DNA of 64,000 nt from JBBRRP01 sp038251425. Lineage in GTDB: Bacteria; Myxococcota_A; Polyangia; Polyangiales; Polyangiaceae. This document shows, in pieces, positions 25,256-34,244 of the stretch; within the stretch, counting starts at the first letter, position 1, and each line of letters begins with the position of its first letter. The notes under the pieces are model-generated. The model was not told where the DNA came from. It did no database searches and saw nothing but the letters and a program-made list of their open reading frames with translations. The stretch spans positions 21,281 through 85,280 of the forward strand of contig JBBSBI010000004.1 in assembly GCA_038251425.1 (NCBI GenBank). The letters run 5' to 3'. A program made the position numbers and the translations under genes.

Positions 25256-27142
25256 TCAAAAAAAACCACCCACCAGGCTCGGCGAACTGAGCCCTGGAAC
25301 TGAGAACGCTTGGCCAAACGAGACAAACAGCGCACCCGGCAGCGCAGGGTATCGGCGGTCACCGAGTGGGAAGGCCCAATCAAACCTCAGGACCAAACGA
25401 TCAAGCTGCGGGAACAGCGCACGCACCCCTGCCCCCACAGCTTGTCCGTGCTGCACGCCGGCTAGACCACCGAATACTGCACCGACGTCGTAGTACGCGG
25501 CCGCACCGACCTGTGCAGAAAGGATATCCACCGAGCGTGTCCGAAATTCCAGATTGCTGGTGGCTGCCTGGGTGCCGACAAATGCGCCCGAAGGAAAACC
25601 GCGCAATCGATTGTCGCCGCCAATCGCGATACTACGATTCGAATAATTGAGCGGGCGCAGTGTCAGGAGCCCTGCATGGTGCAGTCGACCCCACAACACA
25701 TGCGGGCTCGCTACGTGGGTGGTGACTTCGTAGGCAGTGTCGTTTCGAGAACGCGAAGCGAGTTCAAGGCGTGTGCTTGCAACGGCGCGAGCGAGTCCAT
25801 CGCCAAGCTTTTCGGTATAGGAAACGCCTGCAAACAAACCCAGCAGGTCACGACTCGAACCCAAGGCCTCTGCCGCCGGAAAGACTCTCACCAACGCTTC
25901 TGGGCCCAGGCGGTAATCTTCCTGCAACCCGAGCGAATCGATCTCCAGCAACGGAGCGAACCGGTTAGCGTAACTTCGCACCTGAAATACTGGGCTGATG
26001 CGCGACGCGCCATGCGGAATCGCCTGTTCTACAAACTCTTTGGCGGCTTCAGGTGCCACGCCCGCGAGATCGAACGAACGATACGAGGACGTGTTCGCCT
26101 CAGCGCCGAAAGAAAGATCAAGCTTCAGGTTTCGGCCATAAGATCTCAGCACTTCCGCACCAGAAGCCAGCGTGAAAGTCCGGTAACGCCACGGCACTTG
26201 CTCAACGGCCTCAGTGCTCGGAAGATCCACGAGCGCGGGATGGCCACCTTTATACGCGCGAAAAATGTCTTTGCGCCACTGGAAGCCCGCCGCCCAGGCC
26301 CAGCGCGTGTCGGCGGAATACAGGGGTTGTCCGACAAACACGCTCCCGAAGGAGCCCTCTCGCTGATCAGTTTGACGATTGAAAACCAGGTTGGCGTTGA
26401 CTGAACCGGCCACATGCGAGCCAGCGATCCGCGGGTACCCAAACACCATGCCCGTAGAATAGTTGGCTTGTGTGAGTACAAACAAACCACCCACGTTGGT
26501 GTGGGTTCCCAATAGATTCTCTTCACTCGGGTTGAGCAAAAGATAACGGAGGCGTGTTCCCTCGAACTCAAACACACCGATATAGGGGTTGGGGGGAAGC
26601 GGGAGCAGCAGCTCGCTGAGCCATGCTTTCCACCCGCCGTGATACACCACCCGGGTTCCTTCGATCTGAAAATCTGAATTGAGTCGGAGGCTCCAGATAT
26701 CTCGGACGATAACCAAGATATCGACTTCATCTTTGGAAGGAGCCTGAATCGGAACGATCAGCACCAGGGAAAGCTGGCGGAGGGCCCGCAGATTTCGCGC
26801 GGACTCATCGAGCTTGCTGGGGTCAAAAACATCTTTCTCAGCGAACAAGAGATCACGGGTGATGACGGTCTCTTTGGAAATCGTATGAAAAACATTGACG
26901 AAATCTGGCACGGGGTCGAATTCGTCAAACACCTCTTGGACCACCACACGCACGCGACCAATCCGCTTGCCGCTGGGTGCAGGCTCCAAGCTTACTTTCA
27001 TGGTGCGAAGCACTGTCTGCAGCGTACGTTTCTCTAAGTCAGAATATTCGATAGCCACCGGCTCGCTGGCGCGCGCAGCGTTGACCCAAAAAGGCGCCAC
27101 CAGGAACCCGAGTGCTGGGAGGAACCCAAGCTTTCTTCTCAT
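25256..27142 (-). CDS. Omp85/BamA-like outer-membrane protein
   Basis: A 628-residue outer-membrane protein with a signal peptide (1-26, ending ARASE). The N-terminal 200 residues contain a POTRA-like segment (RIGRVRVVVQEVFDEFDPVP and DEVDILVIVRDIWSLRLNSD). The C-terminal half is a beta-barrel with the Omp85 motif IGGDNRLRGFPSGAF (about 525-539) and ends in aromatic residues (GGFF), as barrel proteins do. Only one or two POTRA domains are present, so it is not BamA itself; a TamA- or lipase-linked Omp85 is more likely. It is divergent from the DUF58 gene with only 44 bases between start codons, so their promoters must overlap. Confidence 0.82.
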   Translation of the reverse strand: MRRKLGFLPALGFLVAPFWVNAARASEPVAIEYSDLEKRTLQTVLRTMKVSLEPAPSGKRIGRVRVVVQEVFDEFDPVPDFVNVFHTISKETVITRDLLFAEKDVFDPSKLDESARNLRALRQLSLVLIVPIQAPSKDEVDILVIVRDIWSLRLNSDFQIEGTRVVYHGGWKAWLSELLLPLPPNPYIGVFEFEGTRLRYLLLNPSEENLLGTHTNVGGLFVLTQANYSTGMVFGYPRIAGSHVAGSVNANLVFNRQTDQREGSFGSVFVGQPLYSADTRWAWAAGFQWRKDIFRAYKGGHPALVDLPSTEAVEQVPWRYRTFTLASGAEVLRSYGRNLKLDLSFGAEANTSSYRSFDLAGVAPEAAKEFVEQAIPHGASRISPVFQVRSYANRFAPLLEIDSLGLQEDYRLGPEALVRVFPAAEALGSSRDLLGLFAGVSYTEKLGDGLARAVASTRLELASRSRNDTAYEVTTHVASPHVLWGRLHHAGLLTLRPLNYSNRSIAIGGDNRLRGFPSGAFVGTQAATSNLEFRTRSVDILSAQVGAAAYYDVGAVFGGLAGVQHGQAVGAGVRALFPQLDRLVLRFDWAFPLGDRRYPALPGALFVSFGQAFSVPGLSSPSLVGGFF

Positions 27143-27186
27143 GGCGCAAGAAATCTGAAGGGCATCAATCAGCCCACTCTAGCCAA

Positions 27187-28833
27187 ATGTTCGGCTTCAC
27201 GTCAGACAAACGGCTTGAGCTGCGGGCTAGCTCGGCGTTCAATGGGGCTGTGCAAGTTCACCCGACCCGAGCGAGTGTGGATCTTGCGGTGGCTGCAATC
27301 GCCACGATTCTCGTGGGCTTACTCCTGCAGCTCGGTCCCGTGGTCGCATTCGGTGGGTCATTGCTGGCCGGCCTGGCGATCGCCCGGGCCGTGACGCGCG
27401 TGGGAGTCTCACGGATCCGAGCGGCGGGGTTTGAAATGCTGTGGCGCGGTGAAGAGCGTGCCGTCACGGTGGGGCGCGGTGAGCTTGTCGAGCTAGAAGC
27501 TGAGATTCGGAATCGTGACACACGCGCCGCACGCTACGTGGAGTTACGAGCGATTGCTTCGCCGAATCTCGTCGTGAGCCTTGAACCTGCCTCAGGCGAA
27601 GTTCCAGCGCTGGGTCGCTTGAACGTGACGGTGCGCATCGAGACACCTCGCGTCGGCCGCCATGGCATTCACGGGTTATCTTTAGAAGTTCAGGGCAGCC
27701 CGGGACTCTTCGAGGTTCCGCTAACGTTCGCCAATCCTTTTGGCATCGAGGTCATGCCGAAAGCGTTTGGTGTGTCGCAGCGCTCGGCCAGGGGCGGGAG
27801 AAGCCGTCGCGTGGCGCGTGATGGGATGGCAGGTCCTTTTTCTGGGGATGGCACTGATTTGCGGGAAATTCGAGAGCTTCGGCCAGGAGATCCATTTAAG
27901 CGCATTGCCTGGAAAGCCACAGCGCACCGCGGAAAGTTGATGGTGCGCGATTTCGAGCGCGAGGAGCGTGATGTCGTTTGGTTGTTGTTGGATGCTTCCG
28001 TCGAGCTCTGGGCGGGCGCTCCGGGCATGGCTCCACTCGATCGAGCCATCGATGAGATTGCTCAGGTGGCCAGGTATTACACACGGCTCGGAGATCAAGT
28101 GGGTCTCGGCATCCTGGCTGCTCGCTCGCTTGCGTGGCTTCCCCCAATGCGCGGTGCCGCGCAACTCAACAAAATCCAAAGCGCCTTAGCGTTGCAGACA
28201 GCCACCATCGACGCCGATCGCAGTGACTGGGATGAGGCAGACGCCGCAGCACGCGCCTTGGAGCACATGCGGCCACTCGATCCCGATGGCACTGGCTTAC
28301 TCCGCTCACGCGATATCGATAAGATTGCCCGACGCGCCGACAGGTTGAGAGCCCGAGCGCCCTTTAAGCGTGCAGATCCTTTTTCGCGCAACGCCCGCGA
28401 TAAGAGCCTGCGCCGCTATCTCAGCCTCTACGGCATCGGTTCTCCGGCACGCCTGGAGCCAGAACGAAAGCACACCGATCTTCAGCTTCTCGAAGCGCTT
28501 CGCCGAGTGCGTACGGAGGCGCCGCGTGCGAGCCTTACCTTCGTTTGGTCTGAGCCTCCAGACCCACTGACCAGGCCAGAGATGAGCTTAGCGCTGGCGC
28601 GGCAAAGAGGACGTGGCACCCAGGTGCGGTGGGTCTCCATGCGAACCGCCGAGAGCGTTGGCGAAAGTTCAAGTTTGACCGGCGGAGCCGCAAACGATGC
28701 CGTTAAGTTGCGTGCAGCATTAGCCCAAGAGCGCGGTGAACGAGAACTTCGACGCCTGGGGATCCGGGTCGAAAGGTTCTTCACGCGGCCTAGCGCTGAT
28801 TCGCTCGACGGAGCTTCACCCACGATTCTTTGA
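27187..28833 (+). CDS. DUF58-domain membrane protein (MoxR partner)
   Basis: A 548-residue protein with two N-terminal membrane helices (about 25-65, AVAAIATILVGLLLQLGPVV and GGSLLAGLAIARAV) and the DUF58 domain, whose signature DGTDLREIRELRPGDPFKRI followed by AWKATAHRGKLMVRDFE sits near residue 220-260. A VWA-like fold follows (VVWLLLDASVELW). DUF58 proteins pair with MoxR ATPases, often together with DUF4350, in envelope or complex maturation. The longer frame to 27112 is rejected since ATG 27187 gives the usual N-terminus. Its 3' end overlaps the convergent lipoprotein gene by 18 bases. moxR and the DUF4350 gene are at 19.3-21.6 kb. Confidence 0.85.
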   Translation: MFGFTSDKRLELRASSAFNGAVQVHPTRASVDLAVAAIATILVGLLLQLGPVVAFGGSLLAGLAIARAVTRVGVSRIRAAGFEMLWRGEERAVTVGRGELVELEAEIRNRDTRAARYVELRAIASPNLVVSLEPASGEVPALGRLNVTVRIETPRVGRHGIHGLSLEVQGSPGLFEVPLTFANPFGIEVMPKAFGVSQRSARGGRSRRVARDGMAGPFSGDGTDLREIRELRPGDPFKRIAWKATAHRGKLMVRDFEREERDVVWLLLDASVELWAGAPGMAPLDRAIDEIAQVARYYTRLGDQVGLGILAARSLAWLPPMRGAAQLNKIQSALALQTATIDADRSDWDEADAAARALEHMRPLDPDGTGLLRSRDIDKIARRADRLRARAPFKRADPFSRNARDKSLRRYLSLYGIGSPARLEPERKHTDLQLLEALRRVRTEAPRASLTFVWSEPPDPLTRPEMSLALARQRGRGTQVRWVSMRTAESVGESSSLTGGAANDAVKLRAALAQERGERELRRLGIRVERFFTRPSADSLDGASPTIL

Positions 28834-29256
28834 ACCGCGTGGCTTCTGTGAGGGATCGTAAACCTCGATCGCGCGATCGAGCACCAAACGACGATCGACT
28901 AGCACCCTGAAATTCCAAGTGCCCGTGGGTGCCCCGGGTTCAAACGAAAAGATCTTGCTGAACGTGTGTTCGCCCGTTCGGAGTTCCTCCTCGCCCACTT
29001 CTGCTTGCGCTGGCACCCATTTCCCCGCCAAAAAGCGGGCGGGCCGAGCTATTTCCCAGTTCACGTGTGTCGCCTGGCCGCTGAGCGCCACCTGAAACCC
29101 GTAGCGCTCTTTCCCCGGTTCTGCCGAGAGCGCAACGCGCCTGAGCTCCTGGATCTGCCCTCCGTAGAACACTCCTAAAGCCGCACGGGGTGGAGCTACC
29201 GTCTGATTGCAGGCTGAAAGCGCCAACATCCCCACGATCCATAGGCTGCATCTCAT
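28816..29256 (-). CDS. Lipoprotein, function unknown
   Basis: A 146-residue lipoprotein (signal ending LSAC, Cys16). The mature part is a compact beta-rich domain with EKERYGFQVALSGQATHVNW like spacing, FSKIFSFEPGAPTGTWNF and RVLVDRRLVLDRAIEVYDPS. These strands resemble an immunoglobulin-like or CARDB-like fold; I do not recognise a family. Its ATG overlaps the ksgA stop (ATGA), so it is the last gene of the atpD-atpC-ksgA run. The frame extends further upstream inside ksgA, but the lipobox start is preferred. Confidence 0.6.
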   Translation of the reverse strand: MRCSLWIVGMLALSACNQTVAPPRAALGVFYGGQIQELRRVALSAEPGKERYGFQVALSGQATHVNWEIARPARFLAGKWVPAQAEVGEEELRTGEHTFSKIFSFEPGAPTGTWNFRVLVDRRLVLDRAIEVYDPSQKPRGSKNRG

Positions 29257-30137
29257 CGTCTGATTTCCTGGGCCATTCGAGCAAACTGACTGACGGAGAG
29301 CACTTCGCCTCGGAGGTTCAGATCGATCTCTGCGCGCTCCGCGGCTTGGGCCAACGCTTCGCTCGAAGGTACCAACTCCCGCCAGGCAGTGCGCAATTTC
29401 TTGCGACGTTGTTGGAAGGCGGCTTGAACAACTCGCTGAAAACCAGGCGTTTCTTCGGTAACCGGGGTCGGGAGCGGCAGCAGCACCACCACGGCCGAAT
29501 CGACCTTCGGGCTCGGGAAGAAAGCACCCTTCCGAATAATGAACGCACGCTGCACGCCAAACTGCGCCTGCACGAACACGCTGAGTGCGCCATACGCTTC
29601 GCTTCCCGGTGGGGCAGCCAGGCGATCCGCCACCTCCAGTTGCACCATGATGGCGGCGCGATCGATCGTGCGCCCGAGGGCACACAAAGCACGGAGGATG
29701 GGGCCGGTGATCAGATAGGGCAAATTGCCCGCCACAACGCGCGGACCGACAGCACCCGCCAGCTTGAGTTTCAGGTCCACGTCGCGCACATCTGCTTCTT
29801 CTAACGTTAGCCTGCCCTCTTCGATCTCAGAGGCGAAGGCCTGCGCCAACAGCGGGATGAGCTCGCGATCTTTCTCGAGGGCAATCACCCGTTCAGATAA
29901 CTCTAACAGGGGGCGAGTGAGCGCGCCGAGGCCTGCACCAATTTCAAGCACGGTGCCCGCCTTCTCCGGGCCCGTTGCCGCCAACGCGATGCGACGGCAA
30001 ATTTCCGGATCGCTTAAGAAATTCTGACCGAACTGGCGCTTAGCTTGCAGCCCGTGGGATTCGAGCAAAGCTCGCGGGCTACCCGGACGCGGCAAAGTCG
30101 GCGCAGGCTTCCCTTCAGGCAAATGTCCTCGGTTCAA
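29253..30137 (-). CDS. rsmA: 16S rRNA (adenine1518-N6/adenine1519-N6)-dimethyltransferase
   Basis: KsgA/RsmA dimethylates two adjacent adenines near the 3' end of 16S rRNA during 30S maturation. SAM-binding motif I is VLEIGAGLGALTRPLL, the substrate motif IV is VVAGNLPYLITGPILRAL (NLPY), and AFFPSPKVDSAVVVLLPL and AAFQQRRKKLRTAW lie in the C-terminal domain. About 294 residues, typical length. The start is TTG 30137 overlapping the atpC stop (TTGA); a longer frame to 30266 would run through atpC and is rejected. A downstream lipoprotein is coupled by ATGA. Confidence 0.93.
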   Translation of the reverse strand: MNRGHLPEGKPAPTLPRPGSPRALLESHGLQAKRQFGQNFLSDPEICRRIALAATGPEKAGTVLEIGAGLGALTRPLLELSERVIALEKDRELIPLLAQAFASEIEEGRLTLEEADVRDVDLKLKLAGAVGPRVVAGNLPYLITGPILRALCALGRTIDRAAIMVQLEVADRLAAPPGSEAYGALSVFVQAQFGVQRAFIIRKGAFFPSPKVDSAVVVLLPLPTPVTEETPGFQRVVQAAFQQRRKKLRTAWRELVPSSEALAQAAERAEIDLNLRGEVLSVSQFARMAQEIRR

Positions 30138-30640
30138 ACTTCGGGAGCGTCGGGAGTCCCCGCAGGATTGCGGTAATTCTCTGTACTCGCGACGAACTCG
30201 TGCTCCATCGAGCGAATCGTGGGGGGCGGTGGATCCCCGTAAAGCTCCAACTGAGTCGCCGCCCAAAGCTCCCGGCGAACCAACTCGGAATATGCTGCTT
30301 CTTTGGGGTCGCCGCGGTAGTTGTCCAGAGCCTGATCCGCTTCTTTCAGCTCCAACCGCGCGCGCACAGGATCGACCTCTTCTTTGGTCATGAAGTTGTC
30401 GGTGAGCAAGCGTGCAACATCAGAGGCCACCTCGACAAATCCGGCGCCAACCGCAACGCGCCGCTCGACGCCGCCTACGAAATAACTCACGATACCCGTG
30501 CGAAGGGCCGCCAAAAGCGGGCGATGCCCGGGCAACACGCCGAACTCCCCATCCACACTGGGTGCGGTGAGCTCGCTCACGTCGGCAGTCAGTTTGACGC
30601 CTTCGGGAGTGACGATTTGAAGCTTGATGCTATCGGCCAT
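30134..30640 (-). CDS. atpC: F1Fo ATP synthase epsilon subunit
   Basis: A 168-residue epsilon subunit. KLQIVTPEGVKLTADVSELT and SVDGEFGVLPGHRPLLAALR (about 27-47) are the conserved beta-sandwich of F1 epsilon. The sequence then has a longer C-terminal part (LVRRELWAATQLELYGDPPP) than usual, ending in a Pro-rich tail. Epsilon couples the F1 ring to the rotor and can inhibit the enzyme. It follows atpD after 20 bases and its stop overlaps the ksgA start (TTGA). Confidence 0.92.
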   Translation of the reverse strand: MADSIKLQIVTPEGVKLTADVSELTAPSVDGEFGVLPGHRPLLAALRTGIVSYFVGGVERRVAVGAGFVEVASDVARLLTDNFMTKEEVDPVRARLELKEADQALDNYRGDPKEAAYSELVRRELWAATQLELYGDPPPPTIRSMEHEFVASTENYRNPAGTPDAPEV

Positions 30641-30660
30641 GCTGAGCCCTTCGGACTTTC

Positions 30661-32118
30661 TTAGGCAGCCTGCTGCTTTAGTTTAGCGGCTTTGGCCTTG
30701 GCATCTTCGATGTTGCCGACCAGGTAAAATGCCTGTTCAGGCAGATCATCGAGCTCACCGGAAAGGATCGCCTTGAACCCGATGATGGTTTCTTTGAGGG
30801 GCACGTACCGCCCTTCAAGGCCTGTAAACTGCGAGGCCACGAAGAAGGGTTGCGACAAGAAACGCTGGATCTTCCGAGCGCGCGAAACGATCAGGCGATC
30901 GTCCTCGCTCAATTCGTCCATGCCCAAGATCGCGATGATGTCCTGCAGATCTTTGTAGCGCTGCAAAATCTGCTGAACTTGGCGGGCTACAGCGTAGTGT
31001 TCGTCGCCCACAATCTGGGGCGATAGCATGGTGCTGGTGGAGTCCAACGGGTCCACGGCAGGGTAGATGCCAAGCTCGGAGATCGCTCGTGAGAGCACCG
31101 TCGTCGCATCCAAGTGAGCAAAGGTCGTCGCGGGGGCCGGATCGGTGAGATCGTCGGCGGGCACGTAAATCGCCTGCACGCTCGTGATGCTGCCCTTGGT
31201 GGTGGAGGTGATGCGCTCTTGGAGTGCGCCCATTTCCGTAGCCAAAGTTGGCTGATAACCCACGGCGCTCGGCATGCGCCCGAGCAGGGCTGACACTTCG
31301 CTGCCTGCTTGGGTGAAGCGAAACATATTATCCACGAACAGAAGGACGTCTTGGCCTTGCTCATCTCGGAAATACTCCGCAACCGTGAGTGCACTCAAAG
31401 CTACTCGAGCACGTGCCCCCGGGGGCTCATTCATCTGCCCGTAAACAAGCGCAGTCTTGCTCAAAACGGAACCGCCGCTCTCAAGTTTCGACTCTGCCAT
31501 TTCGTAGTAGAGGTCGTTACCTTCGCGAGTGCGCTCGCCAACACCGGCAAAGCAGCTCACCCCACCGTGCGCCTTGGCGACATTGTTGATGAGCTCCATG
31601 ATCAGCACCGTTTTGCCCACGCCCGCGCCGCCAAACAGCCCAATCTTTCCGCCTTTGCGGTACGGGGCCAGCAGGTCAACGACCTTAATGCCGGTCTCGA
31701 AGATTTCTACATTGGTACTCTGATCGACGAACGCCGGAGCAGGCCGGTGAATCGGCCACGATGTCGTCGCATTGACGGGACCGCGCTCATCCACGGGCTT
31801 ACCGATCACATTGAGAATGCGACCTAGTGTTTCCTTGCCCACAGGCATCTGGATGGGTGCGCCAGTGTCCCGGACTTCGGTCCCACGAACGAGACCTTCG
31901 GTGGCGTCCATCGCAATGGTGCGCACCATCGATTCGCCGAGATGTGCGGCGACCTCAAGCACCAGGTTGTCCTTCTCCTTCGAAATATTGGGATTCGTCA
32001 GGATCAGCGCATTCAGGATCTTGGGCAACTGGCCAGGGGGAAATGCCACGTCCACGACGGGGCCGATAACCTGACTGATTTTGCCTGTGGAGAGTCCGGA
32101 GCTTCCGTTGTTAGCCAT
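30661..32118 (-). CDS. atpD: F1Fo ATP synthase beta subunit
   Basis: A 485-residue catalytic F1 beta subunit. Walker A is LFGGAGVGKTVLIMELINNV (about 161-180), Walker B ends in QDVLLFVDNMFRFTQAGSEV, and GQMNEPPGARARVALSALTV and ALLGRMPSAVGYQPTLATEM are family hallmarks. A short insertion near the start (about 10 residues) precedes GKISQVIGPVVDVAFPPGQL. It is grouped with atpC but not with alpha, gamma, delta or Fo genes, so the operon is split as in several Myxococcota and related groups. Divergent from dnaG across about 213 bases. Confidence 0.96.
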   Translation of the reverse strand: MANNGSSGLSTGKISQVIGPVVDVAFPPGQLPKILNALILTNPNISKEKDNLVLEVAAHLGESMVRTIAMDATEGLVRGTEVRDTGAPIQMPVGKETLGRILNVIGKPVDERGPVNATTSWPIHRPAPAFVDQSTNVEIFETGIKVVDLLAPYRKGGKIGLFGGAGVGKTVLIMELINNVAKAHGGVSCFAGVGERTREGNDLYYEMAESKLESGGSVLSKTALVYGQMNEPPGARARVALSALTVAEYFRDEQGQDVLLFVDNMFRFTQAGSEVSALLGRMPSAVGYQPTLATEMGALQERITSTTKGSITSVQAIYVPADDLTDPAPATTFAHLDATTVLSRAISELGIYPAVDPLDSTSTMLSPQIVGDEHYAVARQVQQILQRYKDLQDIIAILGMDELSEDDRLIVSRARKIQRFLSQPFFVASQFTGLEGRYVPLKETIIGFKAILSGELDDLPEQAFYLVGNIEDAKAKAAKLKQQAA

Positions 32119-32331
32119 ATTCTATCGTATCTACGCAATGATTGAAAACTCATCGCCAAAGCGAAGTTCGCGGCGGGCCTTACCATGCGCAACCCGGCAT
32201 GCCAACGCTTGCGAGACCGAAGATTCGGGCATTGCGTGGGGGAGCGTTGCCCCAACAGGAGGTTCCTCGGCCGTTTTTTGGGATTCGGCCATTGGCGGAG
32301 GTGGCGCCCGCGGGGTATCAGTCTGGTCGCG

Positions 32332-34242
32332 GTGATAGGCCAAGAGACCATTGACCGCGTTCGAGCCCAGACCTCCATCGCCAAGCTGATCGGTGAATCG
32401 GTAAAGCTCGAACGCCGGGGAAGAAGCCACACAGGACTGTGCCCTTTCCATAAGGAGAAGAGCCCGAGCTTCCACGTCTCCGAGGAACGTGGCTTCTATC
32501 ATTGTTTTGGCTGCGCACAGTCGGGTGATGTTTTTAAGTTCTGCCAGGAAGCGATGGGGCTCTCCTTCGTGGAGTCCATCCGGTACTTGGCCGAGCGCGC
32601 TGGGATAGAGATCGTTGAAACGGAGCGCGAGGCACCCGAGGAACGCGAACGCAAACGAAAGCGTCAGGAGTTGCTGGAGGTCAGCGCCGAAGCCGCGAAA
32701 TATTTTGAGAATGAACTGCGCATCCACCCTCTGGCCCGCTACGCGCGGGAAGAGCTGGCACGCCGGCAACTGGATCTAGACGGGCCCGAAGCCACGCAGA
32801 AGGCGCTGCAATCATTTCGGATTGGCTACGCACCGTACGGCTGGGAAGGCCTCGCGCTACATCTTCGGAACGCCGGCTTCAACCTGCACAGCGCCGAGAG
32901 CGTGGGCCTCGTGCAAGAGCGGCGGCAGGGCCCCGGCTACTATGACCGCTTTCGCCATCGATTGATGTTTGCCGTCCTTGATCTGCAGGGTGCCGTTGTT
33001 GGTTTCAGTGGGCGCGCGCTCGCCGATCCTTCCGCGGACGAGCTGTCCCGTCTAGGCCTCCCCCCGCTGCCGGTGGCCAAACCTGGGGATAATGTGGCCA
33101 AATACATCAATTCCCCAGAATCGCTGATCTACCGCAAACGCGACGTGGTGTTTGGCCTTTACCAGGCCCGCCAGGGCATTCGCCGCACAGAAAACTGCGT
33201 GTTGGTCGAAGGAAATTTTGACGTGATGAGCCTGCACGCACGCGGGCACGATAACGCAGTAGCTCCTCTCGGTACGGCATTCACTGCCGAGCAGGCCCGT
33301 CAGATCCGGCGCTTCACCCCCCGAGTTACCCTGCTCTTTGATGGCGATAGCGCCGGCAAGCGAGCGGCGCAGGCTTCGCGCGAAACCTGCAATGAAGTGG
33401 AGCTTGAAGCTCGGGTTGCCGAGCTCCCAGCCGGCACGGACCCAGATGATTTCAGCCGCGAGCGGGGCGCCGAAGCACTCACGCGTTTGATCGGATCGGC
33501 ACGTGGGATGATCGAGTACCTCATCGACTGCGCACTCGACACCGGGTTTGCACTGAACGATGCACGCGCACGCGCCGAAAAAGTTCGGCAAGTGGTGGAG
33601 CTTTTGAGTTCGGAAAAGGACCCCACACTGCGCAGTATGGCGGAGCAACACGCCGACCGAATTGCAGCGCGGCTCGGTATCCACGACGTTCGCACCTTTC
33701 GGTCGCTTGCTGCAGCGGTGCGCCAAGGCCTCAGGCAGCCTAACGGGCGGCCCGAGCCGGCGCCGTCCTCGCAGGTTGCCCCGCCTTCCACGGCGCGCAG
33801 CCGTGACAGACGCCAACAAGTGGAGTGGGAAATTCTTGGCGCATTGCTCGATTATCCCGAGCTTTTCGCGGGAGCCGAACTCAAGGCGGGAGTCCATCTG
33901 CTGATCGGCGATGTCGCCATTGCCATCGCCGCATTGCACCATTCGGGTCTGGATATGGACCGCAGCTCCGCCGAACAGGTTCTTGCCAACTTGCCCCCAT
34001 CGATCCATCCGTTCGCCCTCGCTCGGCTCGCATCACCCAGGCATTGCCGCTTGGAAGACGCGCGCACGGAACTCGTTGGCAACATGGACAAGCTCAAGCG
34101 AATTGAGATGGCGCGGCAGACGACAGAAACGGTTGAGGAAATCGAACGTGCCGCCAAATCGGGAGATTTTGACCAGGAGCTGCTGCTCTTGGGCGAGCAA
34201 ATGCGACGCGCCAAGGCGCGTCATGGCTTGATTGAGAGGTAG
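32332..34242 (+). CDS. dnaG: DNA primase
   Basis: A 636-residue primase. The N-terminal zinc ribbon is CPFHKEKSPSFHVSEERGFY then HCFGCAQSGDVFKF. The TOPRIM domain carries CVLVEGNFDVMSLHARG and VTLLFDGDSAGKRAA with acidic catalytic residues. The C-terminal part includes the helicase-binding region (SAGKRAAQ to end). Open frame continues upstream to 32185, but the residues there do not match primases; GTG 32332 places the zinc ribbon about 38 residues from the N-terminus, as in the family. It is separated from rpoD by 2 bases. Confidence 0.93.
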   Translation: MIGQETIDRVRAQTSIAKLIGESVKLERRGRSHTGLCPFHKEKSPSFHVSEERGFYHCFGCAQSGDVFKFCQEAMGLSFVESIRYLAERAGIEIVETEREAPEERERKRKRQELLEVSAEAAKYFENELRIHPLARYAREELARRQLDLDGPEATQKALQSFRIGYAPYGWEGLALHLRNAGFNLHSAESVGLVQERRQGPGYYDRFRHRLMFAVLDLQGAVVGFSGRALADPSADELSRLGLPPLPVAKPGDNVAKYINSPESLIYRKRDVVFGLYQARQGIRRTENCVLVEGNFDVMSLHARGHDNAVAPLGTAFTAEQARQIRRFTPRVTLLFDGDSAGKRAAQASRETCNEVELEARVAELPAGTDPDDFSRERGAEALTRLIGSARGMIEYLIDCALDTGFALNDARARAEKVRQVVELLSSEKDPTLRSMAEQHADRIAARLGIHDVRTFRSLAAAVRQGLRQPNGRPEPAPSSQVAPPSTARSRDRRQQVEWEILGALLDYPELFAGAELKAGVHLLIGDVAIAIAALHHSGLDMDRSSAEQVLANLPPSIHPFALARLASPRHCRLEDARTELVGNMDKLKRIEMARQTTETVEEIERAAKSGDFDQELLLLGEQMRRAKARHGLIER

Positions 34243-34244
34243 CC

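Noticed and set aside
25238..25264. GGGGT/ACCCC stem next to an A-run as a terminator
   Set aside because: For the minus-strand gene the T-run precedes the stem and encodes the final Phe residues, so the order is wrong; on the plus strand the run is A, not T.
28816..29685. Long version of the lipoprotein gene (289 codons)
   Set aside because: The first 143 codons lie within ksgA in another frame and are not protein-like; the lipobox start at 29256 is coupled to the ksgA stop.
29253..30266. Longer ksgA start
   Set aside because: The extra residues overlap atpC; TTG 30137 overlapping the atpC stop gives the family length.
33052..34008. 318-codon minus-strand frame opposite dnaG
   Set aside because: Shadow of dnaG; no motifs, no ribosome-binding site.
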